In this document: positions 1-6,800 of the stretch, one piece after another | Numbering within the stretch: position 1 is the stretch's first letter | How the letters are laid out: every line of letters begins with the position of its first letter | Translations under genes and position numbers: made by a program | NCBI GenBank assembly: GCA_023395695.1 | Contig: JAEWYJ010000100.1 | Location: 1 to 17,356 of the forward strand | DNA length: 17,356 nt | Source: Bacillota bacterium | Lineage (GTDB): Bacteria > Bacillota > Clostridia > Oscillospirales > Ruminococcaceae | Direction: 5' to 3' | The notes under the pieces: model-generated | Told to the model about the DNA's origin: nothing | The model's input: only the letters and a program-made list of their open reading frames with translations | Databases searched by the model: none

Positions 1-1
1 G

Positions 2-565
2 CTGTGGACTGCGTTCCTCTATTTTTTGTTTCAGCTGCCGTCGGTTTCGGTCATGTATCAGCACGTTGAGCCGCTGACCAGCGAAAAGCAGGTGAATCAG
101 GCTGCCATTTACATTTTTATTACCAATACCGTCGCCATGATGCTTGCTATTGTCGGTCTGCTGGCCGTCGCCTTTGTGCCGGAGCTGGTCGGCGCTTCGG
201 TTCCTATGCTGGTACTGGTACAAAACGGCGTGGGGGCCAGTCTTTTGACGCCGATTATTTCCATCCTGATTATTCTGGGCGCCGTCTCCACCGGTGTTAA
301 CATGGTCTCGGGTATTGTCACCCGCTGCGTCAACGCCATGGAACGCCGTATTGCCGACCCGGACAAACGGGCCTCGGGCCACCAGCTGCGCAACATTGCT
401 TTTTCGGTGTTGTTTACGGCCATTGCGTTTGCCATTGCGCAGTTCGGGCTGATGGCGGTGGTCAGAAAAGGTTATGCGTATCTGGGCTACGCCGGTCTCA
501 TTTCGGTTTTTATTCCTTTTGTCATACGCTTTATTGTCGATTTTTCCAAAAAAGAAAAAGCGTAA
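2..565 (+). CDS. Multi-spanning membrane protein, C-terminal part (YkvI-like), 5' truncated
   Basis: The reading frame is open from base 2 to the TAA at 563-565, so the gene enters from the left and only its last 187 codons are present. The visible part has about four hydrophobic segments. One is near 'FITNTVAMMLAIVGLLAVAF', one near 'LLTPIISILIILGAVSTG', one near 'FSVLFTAIAFAIAQFGL', and one near 'YAGLISVFIPFVIRFIV'. A short basic loop with the sequence NAMERR lies between the second and third. The C-terminus is lysine-rich and probably cytoplasmic. The pattern of PML, STG, a basic 'R..NAMERR' loop and a final GY-x-G segment resembles uncharacterised YkvI-type membrane proteins of Firmicutes. 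That assignment is from memory of the family and is tentative. No substrate can be inferred. A TTG at 26 could be taken as a start, but it has no ribosome-binding site and the frame continues upstream. Confidence 0.6.
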   Translation: MWTAFLYFLFQLPSVSVMYQHVEPLTSEKQVNQAAIYIFITNTVAMMLAIVGLLAVAFVPELVGASVPMLVLVQNGVGASLLTPIISILIILGAVSTGVNMVSGIVTRCVNAMERRIADPDKRASGHQLRNIAFSVLFTAIAFAIAQFGLMAVVRKGYAYLGYAGLISVFIPFVIRFIVDFSKKEKA

Positions 566-577
566 TACAAAAATTGC

Positions 578-620
578 ACACGGCCGGCAGAGCGTATTTC
601 TCTGCCGGCCGTGTATTTTT
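578..620 (+). terminator. Intrinsic terminator of the YkvI-like gene
   Basis: A perfect 15-bp stem, 578-592 with 600-614 (ACACGGCCGGCAGAG and its complement), surrounds a 7-base loop and is followed by a T-rich tail at 615-620. It begins 12 bases after the stop codon. Both the position and the stem strength fit a factor-independent terminator. Confidence 0.93.
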
Positions 621-816
621 ATGCGCAACAGCCCGCACGTGGTAAAGGGTATGCCGCCAGGCCGATAGAGTCAGGCAGACAGGACAGCCCCCCGCCTGCA
701 AAAATATTTCCATCTGTCGGTTGTTGCACACAAAAAACGGCTGTTGTGTCGTATTTTAAGGCCACAGAGGCCCTTTTGTACCCGATCCGCCGCCAATCCC
801 GCAAAAAAACGGCGAA
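621..816. other. Intergenic stretch with no recognised content
   Basis: This lies between the YkvI-like terminator and the promoter of the DapB-like gene. Short open frames occur on both strands, but none has a ribosome-binding site or protein-like composition. No RNA gene or mobile element is recognised here. Confidence 0.5.
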
Positions 817-846
817 TTGACTTTTGTTTTTTTTATATGTTAAACT
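817..846 (+). promoter_or_regulatory. Sigma-A-type promoter for the riboswitch/DapB-like transcript
   Basis: A -35 element TTGACT (817-822) and a -10 element TAAACT (841-846) are separated by 18 bases, much of it a T tract. This is the best-placed promoter-like pair upstream of the riboswitch. It would give a leader of about 290 nt before the ATG at 1145. The -10 box matches consensus at four of six positions. Confidence 0.55.
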
Positions 847-949
847 ATTCTGTGCAGAGATAGGACGCGCTTTAAAACGATTTGTTTTGCTTTAAAGCTT
901 GTTTTTACCTGAGCAGGCAATCCGACAGTGGAATGCCGCCTTTAAAATT

Positions 950-1074
950 TAAATTTTCGCTGAATCCGTTAAACGGAGCGGGAGAACCATTTGTGGGGTG
1001 AATCGCGCTATGCGCGTAGGGTGAGCTTTCCATCCGAATCCGTCAGCTAATCTCGTAAGCGTTGAAAGCGAGGG
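950..1074 (+). ncRNA. c-di-AMP riboswitch (ydaO/yuaA leader)
   Basis: The block carries the highly conserved pieces of the ydaO/yuaA aptamer in the right order. They are CGCTGAATCCG (958-968), GAGCGGGAGAACCA (976-989), GGGGTGAATC (995-1004), a small GC hairpin (about 1004-1016), TAGGG (1017-1021), CCGAATCCGTCAGCTAA (1034-1050) and CTCGTAAGCG (1052-1061). The last piece closes the outer stem with CGCT at 958-961. Known members of this class bind cyclic di-AMP and usually lower expression of the downstream gene when it is abundant. The downstream gene is the DapB-like oxidoreductase. A possible expression platform follows. TAATCTCG (1048-1055) can pair, with a bulge, to CGAGGGTGATTA (1069-1080), just before a T-rich run at 1083-1092. 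Recognition of the aptamer is firm. The switching mechanism is inferred. Confidence 0.92.
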
Positions 1075-1144
1075 TGATTAAATTTTCTTTATAACTGTAT
1101 GACTATCTGAAGGTGCATCCCGCACAGTATGAAAGGAGAATTTA

Positions 1145-1924
1145 ATGAGGGTTTCTATTGGATTGTTTGGATTTGGAAAAACCGGTATGGTCGTTGCCGA
1201 CGAGTTGATTAAGGATGACGAATGCGATCTGCGGTGGGTCATGCGTAAATCGCACCGTCACGAAGGCGAATACGCCAGCCGTCAGCTGGGATATGAATTT
1301 GACCAGGGCATGATCTATTGTCTGGAGAGCGTCGATCTCGACCGCTTTTACGAAGAAAACCGCGTGGATGTTATTATCGATTTTTCTGCGGCCAGCGCGG
1401 TGGAGGAGTATCGAAATGCCGTCAAATGCGGCTCTCGTATTGTCTCTGCAATTTCAAAATATGAGCGGTCGGAGCTTGAAAAGCTTCGGATATTAAGTCG
1501 GGAGGCCGCTGTCTTATACTCCCCGAACATCACATTGGGTATCAATTTTTTAATTGAGGCTTCAAAGGTGCTTCAGAGAATTGTTCCCAACGCCGACATT
1601 GAAATTATTGAGGAGCATTTTAAGACTAAAAAGGACGTCTCCGGTACTGCGGTCAGAATTGCTGACGATCTTGGTCTGGACAAGGCGCAGCATATCAACT
1701 CGATACGTGTCGGCGGCATTGTCGGCAAGCACGAGGTGGTATTTGGCTTACCCAACCAGACCATCCGCATCATTCACGAGTCGCTCAACCGTTCGGCCTT
1801 CGGTCAGGGCGCCATCTATGCGGCAAAGTGGATTACAGGCAAGGCAAGCGGCCTCTACAGCATGGAGCAGGCGCTGGCGCTTTCAATGGGTGGCAGCAGA
1901 TATCTGCCCGCCGACGCGGATTAA
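1145..1924 (+). CDS. DapB-family oxidoreductase (4-hydroxy-tetrahydrodipicolinate reductase-like)
   Basis: This 259-residue protein starts at ATG 1145 behind AAAGGAG (1132-1138). The N-terminus has a Rossmann nucleotide-binding motif, GLFGFGKTG. DVIIDFSAASAVEEY (about residues 75-89) and SPNITLGINFL (about 126-136) match DapB. DapB reduces the dihydrodipicolinate precursor with NAD(P)H on the lysine/diaminopimelate route, which supplies cell-wall crosslinks. The catalytic region reads EEHFKTKKDVSGTA. The first His and the later Lys of the usual HHxxK-DAPSGTA motif are kept. The second His is Phe and the Pro before SGTA is missing. RVGGIVGKHEVVF fits the C-terminal substrate domain. This variant may be a DapB paralogue with altered substrate use, or the housekeeping enzyme of this lineage. 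It is a single-gene transcript, between a c-di-AMP riboswitch and its own terminator. Confidence 0.82.
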   Translation: MRVSIGLFGFGKTGMVVADELIKDDECDLRWVMRKSHRHEGEYASRQLGYEFDQGMIYCLESVDLDRFYEENRVDVIIDFSAASAVEEYRNAVKCGSRIVSAISKYERSELEKLRILSREAAVLYSPNITLGINFLIEASKVLQRIVPNADIEIIEEHFKTKKDVSGTAVRIADDLGLDKAQHINSIRVGGIVGKHEVVFGLPNQTIRIIHESLNRSAFGQGAIYAAKWITGKASGLYSMEQALALSMGGSRYLPADAD

Positions 1925-1945
1925 TTCAGCTTATAAAACGTTTGT

Positions 1946-1988
1946 AGCGGGTCAATGATTTCATATCGGAAATCGTTGACCCGCTTTT
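1946..1988 (+). terminator. Intrinsic terminator of the DapB-like gene
   Basis: A 17-bp stem pairs 1946-1962 with 1969-1985. It contains one T-G wobble, has a 6-base loop, and is followed by TTTT at 1985-1988. It lies 21 bases after the stop codon. Confidence 0.92.
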
Positions 1989-2014
1989 AAGTAAAATCAA
2001 TTATTTTAGAAATG

Positions 2015-2072
2015 AAAAAAGGGCTTGCCGGGCATAGTTCGTGCCTCGCAAAGCACAGAGCGGCGGTAAGCC
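2015..2072 (-). terminator. Possible terminator of the minus-strand WYL/GyrI-like transcript
   Basis: On the minus strand GGCTTACCG (2072-2064) pairs with CGGCAAGCC (2030-2022), with one A-C mismatch, and six T residues follow at 2020-2015. Between the arms lies a small hairpin, GTGCTT-TGCG-AGGCAC (2056-2041). The stem is long and branched, not a simple terminator. It could equally be the 3' part of a structured RNA, so this call is tentative. Confidence 0.4.
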
Positions 2073-2198
2073 GGGACCCGCCCGGGCGCGGAACCACACA
2101 AGCCGGACACTTGCACCAACGCCGCAACGGCACAATTGTCAATCGGTTTGGCTATATGGCGGCCCGCTCGGCCCTCGCGCAGCACCCCGGCACTCATT

Positions 2199-2657
2199 TT
2201 ACTGAAGCGCTACATAAATATGCACTTCGCAGTCGCCGTTTTCATCGGTACGGACATACTCCTCAAAATCCCCGGTATAGCTGCGTAAAAGCGGCAGGGG
2301 CCAAATGGCGTCCCACGCCCCGGCCACCGCCGTCACCTGATCTCCAAACACCACAAATTTGGCGTAATGTCCCTGTGGAATAACCTTTGTGACAACGCCC
2401 TCCGGCAGATTGCCCACCTGCGTGACCTCGCAGCCGACCGTGATATTATACGCGTCGTGCGCGTCGCCCGAATAATCCGAATACAGGCCGACAGCAAAGT
2501 TGTTTGCCTTGTCGGGAATGGCCGAAAACAGTCCTTTTTCAAAAAACTGCCCCCACAGCCCCCCGATTACCGCGCCCATGTCGGGCGCAGTATTTGCGGT
2601 TCGGGCGGTCAGCCCCGCAATGGTCTTTGGTTCCAGCGTCACAATTTCATAATTCAT
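2199..2657 (-). CDS. Stand-alone GyrI-like / AraC effector-binding domain protein
   Basis: This 152-residue soluble protein has no signal peptide or membrane segment. The start ATG at 2657 has AAAGGAG close upstream. The opening 'MNYEIVTLEPKTIAGL', the central 'IGGLWGQFFEKG' and 'AVGLYSDYSGDAHDAYNITVG', then 'IPQGHYAKFVVFGD' and 'AWDAIWPLP', follow the pattern of the GyrI-like / AraC effector-binding fold. Members of that family bind small, often cationic or amphipathic molecules. They act as regulator domains or as stand-alone binders. No DNA-binding domain is attached. The gene sits 55 bases downstream of the WYL regulator on the same strand, so the two are probably co-transcribed. It may bind the ligand that concerns that regulator, but this is inference. 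Confidence 0.8.
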   Translation of the reverse strand: MNYEIVTLEPKTIAGLTARTANTAPDMGAVIGGLWGQFFEKGLFSAIPDKANNFAVGLYSDYSGDAHDAYNITVGCEVTQVGNLPEGVVTKVIPQGHYAKFVVFGDQVTAVAGAWDAIWPLPLLRSYTGDFEEYVRTDENGDCEVHIYVALQ

Positions 2658-2712
2658 AAAGCCATCTCCTTTGTTTTGATAGCTCTATTTTACGCCCCTT
2701 AACAAGACATCA

Positions 2713-3621
2713 TCACGTCATATATTGCGTGCAGGCCAGTTGTAATTTTTTACAAAGCGTCTCCCGCACCTGCTGTGGCCCCAGCACGCAAAGGCCTGCG
2801 CCAAACGTCATCAAATACTGGTAGAGCCAGTCGTTGTCCGGCATGCTAAACCGCACGAGAAACGCGCCGTCTGCGTTTTTTTGAACTTCCGCCCGGTTAA
2901 GCTCCTCCAGCACGCGGTAGGACAGTTCCGGCACAATGCGCGCCGTAATTTCTACCGTCGGCAGCAGATAGGGCTCCTCCCCGCGCTCGGCCTGCGGGGG
3001 CGGCTCACGTCGCTCAAAGGTCTCTTCCAAGAGAACGGGCTGTCCCATACGCAGCAGCTTAAAGTAGCGAAAATCCTGCCGCAGCCTGCACCACGCCAGC
3101 AGGTACCAGCTCCGCTCCCGGAATAATAGCTTTACCGGCTCGGTCACCCGTCGGGTGGTTTTTCCGTTTGCGGCACTGTAATCAAACACCGTTATCCGCC
3201 GTGTCAGAATCCCCTGCTTTAAAAGCTCAAAAATGCCCGCGGCAGGGTCATTGGGGTTCCATGCCGAAAAATCAATCTCTATCCAGTCGGACCGGTCGCC
3301 GCCAAACAAAGCCGAAAGCTTCCCCAGCGCAGTGTCTGCTTCGTTTGCCCGGACGGCGTGCAGACCGCTGAGCGAAGCGAGTATGCTCTCTTTCTCCTGC
3401 CGGGTCAGTACCGATTTATTGAGGACAAAATTTTCGGTCAGCTGTATGCCGCCGCCAGCCCCCTTGCTGGCATAAATAGGAATGCCGGCCTGTGAAAGCG
3501 CCTCAACGTCGCGGTGCACGGTACGCACCGATACGCCGAAATGCGCGGCCAGCTGCCCGGCCGTCATCTTCTTTTTATCCAACAGCAGATAGACCGTTTC
3601 AAACAGCCTGCCTATTTGCAT
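2713..3621 (-). CDS. HTH- and WYL-domain transcription regulator (YafY/DeoR-like)
   Basis: This 302-residue regulator starts at ATG 3621 with GGAGG a few bases upstream. The frame stays open to 3660, but that longer start lacks a ribosome-binding site. Residues about 3-60 form a DeoR/HTH_11-type winged helix, with 'MTAGQLAAHFGVSVRTVHRD' as helix-turn-helix and recognition helix. A ligand-sensing WYL domain follows at about 138-195, with SWYLLAWCRLR holding the W-Y-L residues at 172-174. A C-terminal WCX-like extension ends the protein ('DNDWLYQYLMTFGAGLCVLGP'). WYL regulators respond to small ligands or nucleic acids, and many act locally. This one is divergent from the large adhesin-like gene and upstream of the GyrI-like gene, so either could be its target. 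Confidence 0.9.
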   Translation of the reverse strand: MQIGRLFETVYLLLDKKKMTAGQLAAHFGVSVRTVHRDVEALSQAGIPIYASKGAGGGIQLTENFVLNKSVLTRQEKESILASLSGLHAVRANEADTALGKLSALFGGDRSDWIEIDFSAWNPNDPAAGIFELLKQGILTRRITVFDYSAANGKTTRRVTEPVKLLFRERSWYLLAWCRLRQDFRYFKLLRMGQPVLLEETFERREPPPQAERGEEPYLLPTVEITARIVPELSYRVLEELNRAEVQKNADGAFLVRFSMPDNDWLYQYLMTFGAGLCVLGPQQVRETLCKKLQLACTQYMT

Positions 3622-3640
3622 ATATACCGCCTCCGCAATT

Positions 3641-3669
3641 ATTATAAGGCATTGCCACACTTATTTAAA
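3641..3669 (-). promoter_or_regulatory. Promoter of the WYL regulator
   Basis: On the minus strand a perfect -10 box TATAAT (3646-3641) lies 17 bases from TTTAAA (3669-3664), a four-of-six -35 match. The -10 box is about 20 bases upstream of the ATG at 3621, leaving a very short leader with the ribosome-binding site. Confidence 0.6.
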
Positions 3670-3713
3670 GCGGCTGGCACTGTTAAAATGCGCCCCCGTT
3701 TTTTGCCGCATAA

Positions 3714-3742
3714 TTGTGAATTTACCAAAAACATGTTAAGAT
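3714..3742 (+). promoter_or_regulatory. Promoter candidate for the adhesin-sortase pair
   Basis: TTGTGA (3714-3719) and TAAGAT (3737-3742) are spaced by 17 bases, with each box matching consensus at four of six positions. It faces away from the WYL regulator's promoter about 45 bases away. A single bound protein could therefore affect both. Confidence 0.45.
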
Positions 3743-3825
3743 AAAACAAAATGAGTCGATTAAGATTTCATGACAGCTATAGCGGCAACCCAACGATGCG
3801 AAATATAATTTCAGGTGGTAACAAC

Positions 3826-6800
3826 ATGAGCAAAGCATCTGTTTTAAAACGAATAGTCTCCTCTGTTCTGGCGGCAGGTCTGGCGCTTGGCGGCATAACC
3901 GCCGGCGGCCTTGTGTCTGCGGCCGATCAGTATTATATCCGCTTTTACGACCCGATTACCAAGGCAACCACTACAAACCAGACGCTGGTGGAAGGCAGCC
4001 CCATTACAATACAGGCCAAGCTGCCGGACAGCTACGATTTTTCTATGACCCCATTCGCCGTGCGCAAAACAATCGGCGGCGTTTCAACGCCTATTCCGGA
4101 TATTTCCTCCGTTTTTCAGATTGTCACCAATACCGTCGGCAGTAACTACAGCCTGACGCCAAAGCTGCTTCCCGCCGCTGAAAACTCGGCGGAATTTACG
4201 CTTGAGGCGCTGTATACCGCAAACGTCACCGACGGTTCGGCGGTCATTTCCTCCCCCATTGATTCGCGCAATTTTGCTGTCAGCGCCATCTCTGAGGCAT
4301 CCATTCCAATTACGGCGGACAGCTCGCTGACCTTTAAGGTGCGACGCAGTCAAGCAGAGGGCGACACGACCATTGCATTTGACAACGTTCTGGCTGCGTC
4401 CGGCTATTTTGACAACAAATATGACGGCGAGGTGGTAACGGCGCAAGCCATTGCCGTTGAGAAGGGCGTACGCTACATTCCCGTCACCATCTACCCCAAG
4501 ACAGGCAGCGATGTGCCCACGCCGCTGAAATTTAAAATATACCTCGAGGGCATTCCTGCCAACTACCTGTTTCTGGAGGACACAACGTTTCGTGTCTCCT
4601 TTACCCGCCAGACCATATCGCCCCTGATCGCAACGGTCATCACCCGCCAAAAGGCGGTGGACGACACCCGGGACAGCGTGCTGCAAAACCCGACGACGAC
4701 CGGCGTAACCACCACCGGCGAGGCCTACATACAGCTGACAAGCGGCGAGACGCTGCAAAGCATTCAAAACAGCTTTATTGTGCTGGCACAGGTACACCGC
4801 TACAATATTGACGTCAATCTCGAGTGGGAGTGGGTTCCGGATGTCCCGGCCGGCTCGGATCCGAACGACTCGCCTTATAAAAGCGATTTGCAGGTGCAGC
4901 GCACCAACGACCCCAAAAAGCAGGCCATTACGATTGTGCAGCGCCGGGAACAGGACATAACCGGCGAATTGCGGGTCAATGCGGTTTATACTTATACTGA
5001 CAGCAGCGGTGTTACACATACCGTCACCTCTGCCACTCCCGGCGCTATCCCAATTATGATATACGGCACCGGCAAACCGCCTACCTTTACACCCTACGAA
5101 AAATACACCGGCAGACAACCATCCGGCTCTGATATTGTTGAACCGTTTGATTCCCTTGTTTTTCCTCAAACAATGAACATGGACGTCTATTCCGGCAAGC
5201 CCGCCTACGGTGCGCTTACCCCGAACGACAAAGCGCCCAACGCCCCCTACAAGCTGACTGCCAGCATGTTTTTTGGCGACGGACGCGGCAAGGCGGCAAA
5301 AGCGGTCATTAAGCAGAACAGCAGCGGCGGCGAGCTTGAGGTTTACCTTGAGGGATCGCCGGTCGCCTACGCCTACGGTACCGATATTCTGAATGTCGGC
5401 AATTATAAATCGCTTGAAATTGTGGCCAAAAAACGCGGACAGGTCAATCTTCAGGTGCTTTTTTACAATGCAAAAAACGAGTTGATGTCCAGCTATACCG
5501 TCATGCAGAATTTTTATGTTGACGACACAACCCCCAAGGCCGATGGCACGCTGGCTACGTTGGCGCTTACGGGCTTTCCTACCGGTGCTTCCGGCACGAA
5601 AAAAGAAATTTTCAACAAGGTCTACCCTCAGGGCAGCATCCCCTTCGGCTTTGAGCCGGGGGTTAACGCCTATACCATCCAGCTGCCCAATGTCGTCGAG
5701 GAGGTTACGCTGGCCCCAAGGCTTACCATCGGCAGCGGCGCCTCGACCGATATTCTCTTTTCGGTGCAGGGCGCTGATGCCGACGAGAAGGTTCAGTCCG
5801 GCAAAACCTCAAAGCCGATTAACCTCGTGACCGAAATTCCCAAGCTGGTGCGCATTACCGTGACCGCGCAGGACGGCAGCACCAATGCCTACACGCTGAC
5901 GCTGCTGCGTCAGGCTCCGAGTACCGACGCGACGCTTTCGGCGTTTGAAGCCTATAAAACAACCGACACCAGCACTAATTTGATTACCGGCTTTGTCTCG
6001 AACAAGTATGCCTACGCCATCACCGTCCCTTACTCCACGCAGGAGCTTGAGGTTCTGGCGGTGCCCAACAGCCCGTGGGTTACGATGAACGGCAGCAGCG
6101 CCGTTACCTGGAGCGGGCCGGTTAAGGCATTGTCGCTGGCTGAGCGCATTTCAAAATATTTTACCAAGGAGCAGACCAGCACAACCTTTACGCTTAACCG
6201 GCCGCAGGCAGTCAACGGCGTCTTTCCGCCCAGCGCGCTGACCACCATCACCGCCTCGGTAACGGCTGAGGACGGCACCACCGTTTCAACCTACACGCTC
6301 AACGTTACCTGCCTTGCGCCAAGCACAAACACCAACTTAAAGACACTTTCGGCAGCCGGAAAGACCGGCACTGTTTATCCGTTTGAATACGGCATCACCT
6401 TTTCTCCCGTTCTTAAGGACTATCTGGTTTATATCCCCTACTCGACCGACGCACTGACGCTGACGGCACAGGCGGAGGACGACGTTACCTCGCTGGCGCT
6501 GGCGCTTGACGCCGGACGGTACAGCTATACCCGCATTCCCAGCACCTACAACCCTAGCATTCCAACCATTTTTACGATTAAGAATATGGCGCCGGTACCC
6601 TTTTCGGGAAAGGACGATCCCAACCTGACGCCGTTTACGCTCTCTCTGTCCGTGACGGCAGAAAGTGAGAATGTCACCGACCCACCCTATACCATTGAGT
6701 TCCAGCGCAACGAGCCCAGCGAGGACAACCGTCTTAAATCGCTTGGCGTGACCGACCAGGACGGCAGCGCCGTAGAAAAGTTTTCGTTTAATCCCGAGCA

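Noticed and set aside
2015..2198. RNase P RNA or SRP RNA on the minus strand
   Set aside because: A CCCGGCTTAC piece resembles the RNase P 3' conserved region, but the partner ACAGAA and GAGGAAAGTC elements are missing and there is no room for the rest of the RNA. The SRP core GGAAG..AGCAGCC is absent.
2012..2383. Open frame of 123 codons on the plus strand
   Set aside because: It overlaps the well-supported GyrI-like gene on the other strand, has no ribosome-binding site, and its composition is not protein-like.
4084..5169. 361-codon open frame on the minus strand inside the large secreted protein gene
   Set aside because: It is a shadow of a strongly supported gene with signal peptide and known repeats. 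There is no ribosome-binding site and no recognisable family.
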